Source: Streptomyces mutomycini (GTDB taxonomy: Bacteria; Actinomycetota; Actinomycetes; Streptomycetales; Streptomycetaceae). From it: a DNA stretch of 64,000 bases. The stretch covers positions 1 through 64,000 of the forward strand of contig NZ_MAPV01000040.1 in assembly GCF_001700505.1 (NCBI RefSeq), read 5' to 3'. The translations under genes and the position numbers were made by a program. Position 1 is the stretch's first letter; each line of letters opens with the position of its first letter. Of this stretch, positions 7,314 through 15,953 are shown piece after piece. The notes beneath the pieces are model-generated. The model made no database searches, had not been told where the DNA came from, and worked only from the letters and a program-made list of their open reading frames with translations.

Positions 7314-9409
7314 AGATCTCGTTCCTGATCAACAACATCTACGGCATCGGCGGCACCAACCGTACGGTGATCAATCTCGCCGAAGCGCTGGCGGTCCGCC
7401 ACGAGGTCGAGATCGTCTCGGTCTTCAGACGCGCCACCGCGACGAAGTTCGAGATCTCCCCGCGCATCGCGGTGCGGGCCCTGGTGGACCTGCGCTCCGG
7501 ATCGGCGGACGTGAAGGCCGCGGGCGGCGACGAGCCGAGCGCGGTCGTCCCGCGCCAGGAGGAGTTCTACGCCCAGTACAGCAAGTTCACCGACGCGCGG
7601 ATCATCCAGGAGCTCAGCCGGACCACCGCGGATGTGGTGGTGGGCACCAGGCCCAGCCTGAATCTCTTCGTCGCGCAGTACACCCGTGACTCCGCCCTGC
7701 GTATCGCGCAGGAGCACATGACGCATCTGGCGATCCCGCCCGCCGTCCGGGCCGAGATGGCCCGCGTCTATCCGCGGCTCGACGCCGTGACGACGGTCAC
7801 GGAAGCCGACGCGCGCTCGTTCCTGGAGAACACCCCGGTGCCGGGTATCCCCGTCACCGGCATTCCCAACAGTGTGCCGCGCCCCGTGGTCGAGCCCGCA
7901 GACGGCTCCCACAAGGTGATCGTGAGCGCCGGCCGCATGCACCACGTAAAGCGCTACGACCTGCTGATCCGCGCCTTCGGCATGCTCGCCGACGAGTTCC
8001 CCGACTGGCAGCTGCGGATCTACGGCGACGGGGGCGAGGCGGCGAAGCTGCGAGCACTCGCCACCGAACTCGGGCTCGCCGGGCGCGCGCTGCTCATGGG
8101 CGGCTTCTCACCGATCGAGTCGGAGTGGGCCAAGGGATCGATCGCCGCCGTCACCTCCAGCGCCGAGTCCTTCGGTATGACCCTGGTGGAGGCCATGCGC
8201 TGCGGACTGCCCGTCGTGTCCACCGACTGCCCCGTGGGGCCACGCGAGATCCTTCGCCACGGCGAGGACGGCCTGCTGGTCAGAACCGAGGACGCGGAGG
8301 CCGTCGCGCAGGGCCTGCGACTGCTGATGGCCGATGACAGGCTCCGGCGGGACATGGGACTGGCCGCCCTGCGGAACTCCGCCCGCTACGACCCCGAGGC
8401 GGTCGCGGCACGTTACGTCGAGCTGTTCGAGGACGCGATACGCCGGCGGTCCGCCTCGGACCGCGGCTACCGGCCCCCTGCCACGACCACGGCCGCCGCC
8501 GTCGCGGCGCAGCCCACCGTGCCTCCCGTCTCGATCGCGGCGGCCACGGTGGATGTGGCGGCCGACGACGCCTGCTGGCTGAGGTTCTCGGCCATCGGGC
8601 CGCTCGACGGCAAACACCGCTGGCAGTTCGTCCTCAAACACAGCCCGTCCGACGGGAACCGGCTGCCGGACATGCCTCTGCGTACCACTCGCAAACCGCT
8701 CGGCAACGGTGGCACGCGCTACACGGCCGCGCTGACCCCCTCCGCACTGGAGGACCTCGGCGACGGCAGGTGGCGGGTCACCATGACCTCGGCCAAGTCG
8801 GTCAACGTCCACATGAAAGCCGGGATCCGGGACACCCGGAAGCTGATCGGGGCGAGAGCTGCCGTCCTGGCGGCCGCCGGGCCGGCGCCGGTCGGATGGA
8901 ACCTCCCCTACGCACAGCCGAACGGAAAGCTGATGCTCCGTACGGTTCTGCGGCAGGACCACGTCGAGTCGACCGCCGTCGACGTCGATGAGCACGGGAT
9001 CACGCTGACCGGCGTTCTCTGCGGTGCGAGCCGGATCGAGCCCGGTGCGCTCCTCGTGGTCAGCAGGCGAGGGCCGTACCCGGCCAATTTCACCGTCCCG
9101 GTCCAGGTGCTCGCGGACAACGCCTTCCGAGCCGAAGTGCCGGTCCGCAAGGTGGTGGACCACCGCCTCGACCGCTGGGAGGACTGGGACTGGTGGCTCC
9201 AGCCCTCTCCTGACAACTGGCGCAAAATACGCGTGTGTCACCTCCTGGAGGACTTCCCGGACGTCAAGGGTGCGTTCGTGTACCCCGGTGTACGGGTCGT
9301 GGGGGACGAGACATCCGACTTCGTCTGCGTCCACCCGGCCAAGCCCGTTCAGGTGCGCCCGTACTGCTCGGCGTCCGGGGCCATGGCCATGAACGTCGTC
9401 GACCGCTAG
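7310..9409 (+). CDS. GT4 glycosyltransferase with long C-terminal beta domains
   Basis: The first 375 residues or so are a GT-B fold family-4 glycosyltransferase: the Gly-rich N-terminal loop (GIGGTNRTVINLA, about 12-24), SAGRMHHVKRYDLLIRAF (about 205) opening the nucleotide-sugar domain, and an EX7E-type motif around ESFGMTLVEA with PVVSTD (about 286-305). Residues 405-699 are an unusual extension made of two beta-rich halves (for example WLRFSAIGPLDG, WRVTMTSAKSVNVHMKAGIRD, GITLTGVLCG, DWDWWLQPS). Similar appendages occur on wall-polymer transferases, but I cannot name this one. GTG at 7310 overlaps the previous stop by four bases, which ties it to the Stealth genes. Likely role: adding the sugar that the Stealth enzymes phosphorylate or bridge. 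Confidence 0.85.
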   Translation: MKISFLINNIYGIGGTNRTVINLAEALAVRHEVEIVSVFRRATATKFEISPRIAVRALVDLRSGSADVKAAGGDEPSAVVPRQEEFYAQYSKFTDARIIQELSRTTADVVVGTRPSLNLFVAQYTRDSALRIAQEHMTHLAIPPAVRAEMARVYPRLDAVTTVTEADARSFLENTPVPGIPVTGIPNSVPRPVVEPADGSHKVIVSAGRMHHVKRYDLLIRAFGMLADEFPDWQLRIYGDGGEAAKLRALATELGLAGRALLMGGFSPIESEWAKGSIAAVTSSAESFGMTLVEAMRCGLPVVSTDCPVGPREILRHGEDGLLVRTEDAEAVAQGLRLLMADDRLRRDMGLAALRNSARYDPEAVAARYVELFEDAIRRRSASDRGYRPPATTTAAAVAAQPTVPPVSIAAATVDVAADDACWLRFSAIGPLDGKHRWQFVLKHSPSDGNRLPDMPLRTTRKPLGNGGTRYTAALTPSALEDLGDGRWRVTMTSAKSVNVHMKAGIRDTRKLIGARAAVLAAAGPAPVGWNLPYAQPNGKLMLRTVLRQDHVESTAVDVDEHGITLTGVLCGASRIEPGALLVVSRRGPYPANFTVPVQVLADNAFRAEVPVRKVVDHRLDRWEDWDWWLQPSPDNWRKIRVCHLLEDFPDVKGAFVYPGVRVVGDETSDFVCVHPAKPVQVRPYCSASGAMAMNVVDR

Positions 9410-9429
9410 AACTCCTTGAATGGGATGAA

Positions 9430-10824
9430 ATGAACCGCACGATATTTGTCCTCGGGGATTCCGTTCCGGCGCCGCGCACGGACGAGGAAGCCCCCATGGC
9501 CGGCTGGGGGCAGAAGATCCAGGAGCTGCTCGTCGGCCCGCTCGAAGTCGCGAACTACGCGCGCAGCGCGATGACCACGCGCAAGTACTACACCGAACGA
9601 TTCGCGGGGCTCCTCAACCGGATGAAGCCCGGGGACATCGTCCTCCTCGGGTTCGGCGGTGTCGACCACATGATCCACAACGGCATGCGGTACGTCCCGG
9701 TGCCGGAGTACCAGGAACTCCTCGGGCTCTTCACCGACTACATCCGGAGCGAGGGCGGAGTGCCGGTCATGGTCACTCCCACGGCGCGCTACGCCTTCTC
9801 CGCGACCGGCGAGGTGAAGAACACCAGGGGCGAGTACCCGCGAGCCATGGCGGAAGCCGCCGCCGAGCGAAACGTCCCTCTGATAGACCTCGCCGGCATC
9901 ACGATGAGTCTGTGGTCCAGGATCGGCCCGACCCGGCTGCGCCAGTACTTCTGCTGGGTCGACGCGGGTGAACACTCCCTGCACCCGGACGGCAACATCG
10001 ACTCCAGCCATCTGAACCACCCCGGCGCCTACGAGGTCGCCAGGCTGGTCGTCGCCGGGCTGGTCGAGCGGTCCGTCCTCACCCGGGCCGACGTGGACAT
10101 GGCGGCGCTCATGGAACCCGAGGGGCTGCCCCCGGTCTCTCACGAGTTCACGGTCCAGTCGCCCGAATCGGCCCTGAACTACGGGATGCGCAACGGAGGC
10201 GCGCCGGCCTTCGCCCGCCCGGTCGCGGGCGCCGTGGTGGGCCCCATGACCAAGTTCTCGGGCACCGCCGCGCCCGGCACCGACTACCTGCTCTTCTTCG
10301 AACACGGGCAGTACATCGGAGGAACCGGTGTGGGCGGCGCGGGCCAGTGGCTGTGGCGCCGCGCGGTCGAGTGGACCCCGGGGGAACACGTCATCCAGTG
10401 CGTCGGGCTCCGGGCGGACGGGTGTTCACCGACGGCCGAGCAGCACTTCCAGGTGATCGCGGGGGTGGAGCCCGCCGTCATCACCGCGCCGAAGGAGAAC
10501 AAGTTCGCGGCGCCGAAGGTGCGTTTCGCCGGACGAACCCAGCCGGGCGCGACCAAGGTCGTGCTGATGGAGGGCGGGCGGCTGATCGGCGCGACCGCCG
10601 TCGACGAGAAGGGCGAGTGGCACTTCACCCACGCCCACCGCTGGCGGGCCGGGCACCACGTCGTCGACGTCATCGCGCTGTTCGGCGCCCAGGAGTCAGC
10701 TCCTGCGACCGTACGGTTCAAGGTCGTCGGCATCCCGGAGAACAGCGGTATCCGCGCGGCGGGCAGTTCCCGTGAGGAGTGCGGCGAGGCGTGCAACCAC
10801 AGGCCGTTCACCGGCACGTGGTGA
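9430..10824 (+). CDS. SGNH hydrolase, rhamnogalacturonan-acetylesterase-like, with Ig-like domains
   Basis: A 464-aa protein. Residues 1-220 are an SGNH/GDSL esterase: GDS with the nucleophile Ser11, a block II region around NYARSAMTTRKYY, and DSSHLNHPGAYE, where Asp191 and His194 match the spacing of fungal rhamnogalacturonan acetylesterase. The block III Asn is absent (FGGVDH where GHND is usual). Residues 235-440 look like two beta-sandwich modules (TAAPGTDYLLFFE, TQPGATKVVLMEGG). There is no signal peptide, although substrates of this family are usually outside the cell. ATG at 9430 is 20 bases behind the GT4 stop; upstream in-frame codons lie inside that gene. It probably removes or sets acetyl groups on the polymer made by the locus. 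Confidence 0.8.
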   Translation: MNRTIFVLGDSVPAPRTDEEAPMAGWGQKIQELLVGPLEVANYARSAMTTRKYYTERFAGLLNRMKPGDIVLLGFGGVDHMIHNGMRYVPVPEYQELLGLFTDYIRSEGGVPVMVTPTARYAFSATGEVKNTRGEYPRAMAEAAAERNVPLIDLAGITMSLWSRIGPTRLRQYFCWVDAGEHSLHPDGNIDSSHLNHPGAYEVARLVVAGLVERSVLTRADVDMAALMEPEGLPPVSHEFTVQSPESALNYGMRNGGAPAFARPVAGAVVGPMTKFSGTAAPGTDYLLFFEHGQYIGGTGVGGAGQWLWRRAVEWTPGEHVIQCVGLRADGCSPTAEQHFQVIAGVEPAVITAPKENKFAAPKVRFAGRTQPGATKVVLMEGGRLIGATAVDEKGEWHFTHAHRWRAGHHVVDVIALFGAQESAPATVRFKVVGIPENSGIRAAGSSREECGEACNHRPFTGTW

Positions 10825-10864
10825 CCGGTACGCGGGAGCTTGCCGCCCGCCGGCCGTCGTGAAC

Positions 10865-10906
10865 GAGGCCGGGCCGCACGGAACGGATTCCGTACGGCCC
10901 GGCCTC
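10865..10906. terminator. Bidirectional terminator after the Stealth operon
   Basis: A 12-bp outer stem (GAGGCCGGGCCG with its complement), one C/A mismatch, then a 6-bp inner stem ACGGAA/TTCCGT around a 4-base loop. It lies between two converging genes and has no T-run, like most Streptomyces terminators. Confidence 0.8.
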
Positions 10907-10919
10907 GGTGCGTGCGCGG

Positions 10920-13049
10920 TTACGCAGGGACGCTCGCCACGCCCTGCTCCAGGAACCGCTTCCCGTTGACCCGCTCCGAGACGCCCTCGCGGTCCAGGTA
11001 CGGCGTGATGCCGCCCAGGTGGAAGGGCCAGCCCGCGCCGGTGATCAGGCAGAGGTCGATGTCCTGGGCCTCGGCGACGACGCCCTCGGCCAGCATCAGG
11101 CCGATCTCCTGCGCCACCGCGTCCAGGACGCGGTCGCGGACCTGGTCCTCGGTCAGGACGGTGTCGCCCTGCTTGAGGAGAGCCGCGACCTCCGGGTCCA
11201 GCTCCGGCTTGCCGGAGTCGTAGACGTAGAAGCCGCGCTTGCCGGCCTTCACCACGGCCGCGAGGTTCTCGGAGACCGTGAAGCGCTCCGGGAAGGCGCG
11301 GTTCAGGGTCTCGGAGACGTGCAGGCCGATGGCGGGGCCGACCAGCTCCAGCAGGACCAGCGGGGACATCGGCAGGCCGAGCGGCTCGATGGCCTTCTCC
11401 GCCGTCTCGACCGGGGTGCCCTCGTCGATGATGTTCTGGATCTCGCCCATGAAGCGGGTGAGGATGCGGTTGACGACGAACGCCGGGGCGTCCTTCACCA
11501 GCACCGCGGTCTTCTTCAGCTTGCGGGCGACACCGAAGGCCGTGGCCAGCGAGGCGTCGTCGGTCTGCTCGCCGCGGACGATCTCCAGGAGCGGGAGGAC
11601 CGCGACCGGGTTGAAGAAGTGGAAGCCGACGACCCGCTCGGGGTTCTTCAGCTTCGACGCCATCTCGGTCACCGAGAGGGACGAGGTGTTCGTGGCGAGG
11701 ATCGCGTGCGCCGGGGCGACCGCCTCGACCTCCGCGAACACCTGCTGCTTGACGCCGATCTCCTCGAAGACGGCCTCGATGATGAAGTCGGCGTCGGAGA
11801 AGCCCTCCGCCTTGTCCAGCACACCGGAGACCAGGGCCTTCAGGCGGTTGGCCTTGTCCTGGTTGATCCGGCCCTTGCCGAGCAGCTTGTCGATCTCGGC
11901 CTGGACATAGCCCACACCCTTGTCGACGCGCGCCTGGTCGATGTCCGTGAGGACGACCGGCACCTCGAGGCGGCGCAGGAAGAGGAGCGCGAGCTGGCTG
12001 GCCATCAGGCCCGCGCCCACCACGCCGACCTTGGTGACCGGACGGGCCAGGGCCTTGTCCGGAGCACCGGCCGGGCGCTTGGCGCGCTTCTGGACCAGGT
12101 TGAAGGAGTAGATCCCGGAGCGCAGCTCGCCGCCCATGATCAGGTCCGCGAGGGCCTGGTCCTCGGCGTCGAAGCCGGCGCCCAGGTCACCGCTCTTGGC
12201 CGCGGCGATGATCTCCAGCGCGCGGTACGCCGCCGGGGCCGCGCCGTGCACCTTGGAGTCGGCGATGGCCCTGCCGCGGGCGACGGCCTGGTCCCACGCG
12301 TCACCGCGGTCGACCTCGGGACGCTCCACCGCGATCTCGCCCTTGAGGACGGAGGCGGTCCAGATCAGCGACTGCTCCAGGAAGTCCGCGCCCTCGAAGA
12401 TCGCGTCGGCGATCCCGAGTTCGAAGACCTGCTTGCCCTTGAGCTGGCGGTTCTGGTTCAGCGAGTTCTCGATGATCACCGAGACGGCACGGTCGGCGCC
12501 GATCAGGTTGGGAAGCAGCGCGCAGCCGCCCCAGCCGGGGACCAGGCCGAGGAAGACCTCGGGCAGCGAGAACGCCGGCAGCGCACTGGAGACGGTGCGG
12601 TACGAGCAGTGCAGCCCGATCTCGACGCCGCCGCCCATGGCCGCGCCGTTGTAGTACGCGAACGTCGGGACCGCGAGGCCGGAGAGGCGGCGGAAGACGT
12701 CGTGGCCGCCCTTGCCGATGGCCAGCGCGTCCTTGTGGTCCTTGAGGAGCTCGACGCCCTTGAGGTCGGCGCCGACGGCGAAGATGAACGGCTTGCCGGT
12801 CACACCGACGCCGACGATCGTGCCCTCGGCCGCCTCCTTCTCGACCTGGTCGACGGCGGCGTTCAGGTTCGCCAGCGACTGCGGGCCGACGGTGGTCGGC
12901 TTGGTGTGGTCGAAGCCGTTGTCCAGCGTGATGAGGGCGAAACGGCCCGCGCCGCCGGGAAGGTCGAGGTGGCGTACGTGCGCCTGCGTGACGACCTCAC
13001 CGGGGAACAGCTCGGCCGCACCCTTCAGAAGCTCGGTGGTGGAGCTCAC
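10920..13049 (-). CDS. fadB: 3-hydroxyacyl-CoA dehydrogenase/enoyl-CoA hydratase (FadB-like)
   Basis: A 709-aa bifunctional beta-oxidation enzyme. The N-terminal third is a crotonase-fold hydratase with the oxyanion region AAMGGGVEIG and LPEVFLGLVPGWGG, so both glutamates of the FadB active site are present. The second part begins with the NAD-binding VGVVGAGLMASQLALLF (about residue 345) and contains the dehydrogenase signature VVGFHFFNPVAVLPLLEIVRG with the catalytic His, followed by the C-terminal dimerisation domain. It hydrates trans-2-enoyl-CoA and oxidises the L-3-hydroxyacyl product. GTG at 13049 overlaps the thiolase stop by four bases, giving a coupled fadAB operon and presumably a complex with the thiolase. 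Confidence 0.9.
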   Translation of the reverse strand: MSSTTELLKGAAELFPGEVVTQAHVRHLDLPGGAGRFALITLDNGFDHTKPTTVGPQSLANLNAAVDQVEKEAAEGTIVGVGVTGKPFIFAVGADLKGVELLKDHKDALAIGKGGHDVFRRLSGLAVPTFAYYNGAAMGGGVEIGLHCSYRTVSSALPAFSLPEVFLGLVPGWGGCALLPNLIGADRAVSVIIENSLNQNRQLKGKQVFELGIADAIFEGADFLEQSLIWTASVLKGEIAVERPEVDRGDAWDQAVARGRAIADSKVHGAAPAAYRALEIIAAAKSGDLGAGFDAEDQALADLIMGGELRSGIYSFNLVQKRAKRPAGAPDKALARPVTKVGVVGAGLMASQLALLFLRRLEVPVVLTDIDQARVDKGVGYVQAEIDKLLGKGRINQDKANRLKALVSGVLDKAEGFSDADFIIEAVFEEIGVKQQVFAEVEAVAPAHAILATNTSSLSVTEMASKLKNPERVVGFHFFNPVAVLPLLEIVRGEQTDDASLATAFGVARKLKKTAVLVKDAPAFVVNRILTRFMGEIQNIIDEGTPVETAEKAIEPLGLPMSPLVLLELVGPAIGLHVSETLNRAFPERFTVSENLAAVVKAGKRGFYVYDSGKPELDPEVAALLKQGDTVLTEDQVRDRVLDAVAQEIGLMLAEGVVAEAQDIDLCLITGAGWPFHLGGITPYLDREGVSERVNGKRFLEQGVASVPA

Positions 13050-14275
13050 TTGCTGCCTCCGGCTGCGTTGTCGAAGTTCGGGTTCTCCCAGACGACCGTG
13101 GCGCCCATGCCGAAGCCGACGCACATCGTCGTCAGGCCGTAGCGGACCTCCGGCTGCTCCTCGAACTGGCGGGCCAGTTGAGTCATCAGGCGGACGCCGG
13201 AGGAGGCCAGCGGGTGGCCGTAGGCGATAGCGCCGCCGTACTGGTTGACGCGCGCGTCGTCGTCGGCGATGCCGTAGTGCTCCAGGAAGGCGAGCACCTG
13301 CACGGCGAACGCCTCGTTGATCTCGAAGAGACCGATGTCGCCGATGGAGAGGCCGGCCTTGGCCAGGGCCTTCTCCGTCGCCGGGATCGGGCCGTAGCCC
13401 ATGACCTCGGGCTCGACACCCGCGAAGGCGTACGACACGAGGCGCATCTTGACCGGGAGGCCCAGCTCGCGGGCGGTCTCCTCGGACGCGAGCAGCGAGG
13501 CGGTGGCGCCGTCGTTGAGGCCCGCGGCGTTGCCGGCCGTCACGCGCCCGTGGGCGCGGAACGGGGTCTTCAGGCCCGCCAGGGACTCCAGCGTGGTGCC
13601 GGGGCGCATCGGCTCGTCGGCGGTGACCAGGCCCCAGCCCGTCTCGCCGGCCTCGGCGTTGGTGCGGCGCACGGAGACCGGCACCAGGTCCTGCTGGATC
13701 TTGCCGTTGGCGTACGCCTTGGCGGCCTTCTCCTGCGAACGGACCGCGTACTCGTCGGCGCGCTGCTTGGTGATCGAGGGGTACCTGTCGTGCAGGTTCT
13801 CCGCGGTCATGCCCATGAAGAGGGCGGACTCGTCGACCAGCTTCTCCGACACGAGACGCGGGTTCGGGTCCACGCTCTCGCCCATCGGGTGGCGGCCCAT
13901 GTGCTCGACACCGCCGGCGATGACGACGTCGTACGCGCCGAAGGCGATGGAGCCGGCCGTCGCGGTGACGGCGGTCAGGGCGCCGGCGCACATGCGGTCG
14001 ATGGAGTAACCGGGAACCGACTGCGGCAGACCGGCCAGGATTCCGGCGGTACGGCCGAGGGTGAGGCCCTGGTCGCCGATCTGCGTGGTCGCGGCGATGG
14101 CGACCTCGTCGATCTTCGCGGGGTCCAGGTCCGGGTTGCGGCGCAGCAGCTCCCGGATGGCCTTCACGACGAGATCGTCGGCGCGGGTCTCGTGGTAGAT
14201 GCCCTTCGGGCCCGCTTTGCCGAACGGGGTGCGGACGCCGTCGACGAAGACGACGTCCCGGATGGTACGAGGCAC
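13046..14275 (-). CDS. fadA: Acetyl-CoA C-acyltransferase (thiolase, FadA-like)
   Basis: A 409-aa thiolase that cleaves 3-ketoacyl-CoA in the last step of beta-oxidation. Visible active-site blocks are the nucleophile Cys in SIDRMCAGALTA (about residue 90), NEAFAVQ, AYGHPLASSG with the catalytic His, and MCVGFGMG with the second Cys near the C-terminus. GTG at 14275 is preceded by a strong ribosome site GGAGGAG, which rules out the longer reading frame upstream. It is the first gene of the fadAB operon and ends inside the fadB start. Confidence 0.92.
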   Translation of the reverse strand: MPRTIRDVVFVDGVRTPFGKAGPKGIYHETRADDLVVKAIRELLRRNPDLDPAKIDEVAIAATTQIGDQGLTLGRTAGILAGLPQSVPGYSIDRMCAGALTAVTATAGSIAFGAYDVVIAGGVEHMGRHPMGESVDPNPRLVSEKLVDESALFMGMTAENLHDRYPSITKQRADEYAVRSQEKAAKAYANGKIQQDLVPVSVRRTNAEAGETGWGLVTADEPMRPGTTLESLAGLKTPFRAHGRVTAGNAAGLNDGATASLLASEETARELGLPVKMRLVSYAFAGVEPEVMGYGPIPATEKALAKAGLSIGDIGLFEINEAFAVQVLAFLEHYGIADDDARVNQYGGAIAYGHPLASSGVRLMTQLARQFEEQPEVRYGLTTMCVGFGMGATVVWENPNFDNAAGGSK

Positions 14276-14346
14276 GGTGGCTCTCCTCCAGGGTGCGGGA
14301 TGGCACTGCTGCGGGCGCACGCATCGGCACGCCACGCCCCTCATGC

Positions 14347-14358
14347 TACTTGCGGGTA
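14347..14358. promoter_or_regulatory. Possible operator ahead of fadAB
   Basis: TACTTGCGGGTA fits a palindromic TACnnGCnnGTA pattern, 72 bases upstream of the thiolase start. Dyads of this size are typical for TetR-family regulators, several of which control fatty-acid genes in actinobacteria. The regulator cannot be identified and the dyad is imperfect. Confidence 0.3.
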
Positions 14359-14494
14359 ACCAGACTGCCCACCCCCCATCACCGGAGCGGTGAACGTCAC
14401 ACACCCAGGGGGCGTCGCCGGTGGCCAGGGAAGGCCGGGTAACTGGCGTGAAATCGATCCTCCTGGATGGGGCCGGCTCCGGGGTGGTCCCGAC

Positions 14495-14544
14495 ACGCGT
14501 GCGCCCCCGTCCCGGATCCTTCGTCCGGCAGGGGGCGCACGCGT
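14495..14544. terminator. Strong terminator after rnd
   Basis: Perfect 14-bp arms, ACGCGTGCGCCCCC and its complement, around a 22-base loop that can itself pair partly (CGGATCC with GTCCG). It lies 19 bases beyond the stop of the leftward ribonuclease D gene. Confidence 0.8.
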
Positions 14545-14562
14545 ACCGGGACGCGGGACGTG

Positions 14563-15837
14563 TCAGGCGTTCGTGTCCAGGGCCCGCAGCAGCAGGGGGC
14601 CGACCTGCTCGATCTGCCAGTGGCGCGCGCCGTGTCCCGCGAGCGCGGTCTCCACCGCGTCCGGGGTCAGGGTCTTGGGCGGTTCCCAGCAGATCCGGCG
14701 CACGGTGTCCGGGGTGATCAGATTCTCCTGCGGCATGTGGAGCCGCTCGGCGAGCTCCGACACGGCGGTGCGCGCGGACGACAGCCGTGCCGCGGCGGCC
14801 GGGTCCTTGTCCGCCCAGGAGCGGGGCGGCGGCGGGCCCGCCGGCTGCTGGCCGGGCTGCGGCAGCTCCGACTCGGGCAGCTCCCTGGCCCGGTCGACGG
14901 CCGCCTGCCACTGTTCCAGCTGACGGCGCCCCATCCGGTGCCCGAAGCCGGGCAGCGCGGTGAGTGCCTGGACGTTCGCAGGAAGGGCCAGGGCGGCCTC
15001 GATGATCGCGGCGTCACCGAGCACCTTGCCGGGCGACACGTCACGGCGCTGCGCCACCTGGTCACGAGCGGTCCACAACTCCCGTACGACCGCGATCTGA
15101 CGGCGGCGGCGCACCTTGTGCATGCCGGACGTGCGGCGCCAGGGGTCCTTGCGCGGGGGAGCGGGCGGTGCCGAGGCGATCGCGGCGAACTCCTCCAGCG
15201 CCCATCCCAGCTTGCCCTGCCGGTCCAGCTCCTCCTCCAGGGCGTCGCGCAGGTCCACCAGCAGCTCCACGTCGAGCGCGGCGTAGCGCAGCCAGGGCTC
15301 GGGCAGCGGGCGGGTGGACCAGTCGACCGCGGAGTGGCCCTTCTCCAGGGCGTAGCCGAGGACGTTCTCGACTATGGCGCCGAGGCCGACGCGGGGGAAC
15401 CCCGCCAGCCGCCCGGCGAGTTCCGTGTCGAAGAGCGAGGTCGGGGTCATGCCTATGTCGCGCAGACAGGGCAGGTCCTGGGACGCGGCGTGCAGAATCC
15501 ACTCGGCTCCGGTGAGCGCCTCGCCGAGCCCCGACAGGTCGGGGCAGCCGACCGGGTCGATCAGGGCGCTCCCCGCGCCCTCACGGCGCAGCTGCACGAG
15601 GTAGGCGCGCTGCCCGTAGCGATAGCCCGAGGCGCGCTCGGCGTCGACGGCCACGGGGCCGGTGCCGGCGGCGAAATCCGCGATCACCCGCGCGAGCGCG
15701 TCATCGGTCTCCACCACCGGTGGGATGCCCTCGCGCGGTTCGAGCAAGGGGATCGGCGCCGGGGCGACGTCGTCCGGGGGAGCGCCCCCGGTGGTTCGCA
15801 GTGATGTGTCTGCTGCGGTCTCTTGGGCGTCGGTCAC
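14563..15837 (-). CDS. rnd: Ribonuclease D (DEDD 3'-5' exonuclease with HRDC domain)
   Basis: A 424-aa exoribonuclease that trims the 3' ends of tRNAs and other stable RNAs. Exo motifs: VAVDAERA (Asp65, Glu67), LHAASQDLPCL with the second Asp, and YAALDVELL, the DEDDy-type Tyr/Asp motif. The stretch ALPANVQALTALPGFGHRMGRRQLEQWQ at about 282-309 is the HRDC nucleic-acid-binding domain, and the last 100 residues after a Pro-rich linker form a second helical region. The start is GTG at 15837. No clear ribosome site precedes it, and AGATACC sits 8-12 bases upstream, so a leaderless transcript is possible. It lies downstream of whiI with a strong hairpin between them. Confidence 0.88.
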   Translation of the reverse strand: MTDAQETAADTSLRTTGGAPPDDVAPAPIPLLEPREGIPPVVETDDALARVIADFAAGTGPVAVDAERASGYRYGQRAYLVQLRREGAGSALIDPVGCPDLSGLGEALTGAEWILHAASQDLPCLRDIGMTPTSLFDTELAGRLAGFPRVGLGAIVENVLGYALEKGHSAVDWSTRPLPEPWLRYAALDVELLVDLRDALEEELDRQGKLGWALEEFAAIASAPPAPPRKDPWRRTSGMHKVRRRRQIAVVRELWTARDQVAQRRDVSPGKVLGDAAIIEAALALPANVQALTALPGFGHRMGRRQLEQWQAAVDRARELPESELPQPGQQPAGPPPPRSWADKDPAAAARLSSARTAVSELAERLHMPQENLITPDTVRRICWEPPKTLTPDAVETALAGHGARHWQIEQVGPLLLRALDTNA

Positions 15838-15865
15838 ATGCCAAGGGTATCTGTGTATGCGCGTC

Positions 15866-15895
15866 GCCCGTCGACGGAACGTTCCGTCGACGGGC
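15866..15895. terminator. Perfect palindromic terminator after whiI
   Basis: A perfect 30-bp palindrome with 15-bp arms (GCCCGTCGACGGAAC), 58 bases beyond the whiI stop and 28 bases before the rnd start. It should end the whiI transcript and separate it from rnd. Confidence 0.75.
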
Positions 15896-15953
15896 GGCCA
15901 TGCACGTAAACCGGCCGGATACGCATCCGCGCAGGTGCCGGCAGGAGGAGGGG

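Noticed and set aside
13050-14330. Extension of the FadB frame to 14330
   Set aside because: The extra 427 residues are the thiolase gene read in another frame; GTG 13049 has the normal GTGA overlap and gives the usual FadB length.
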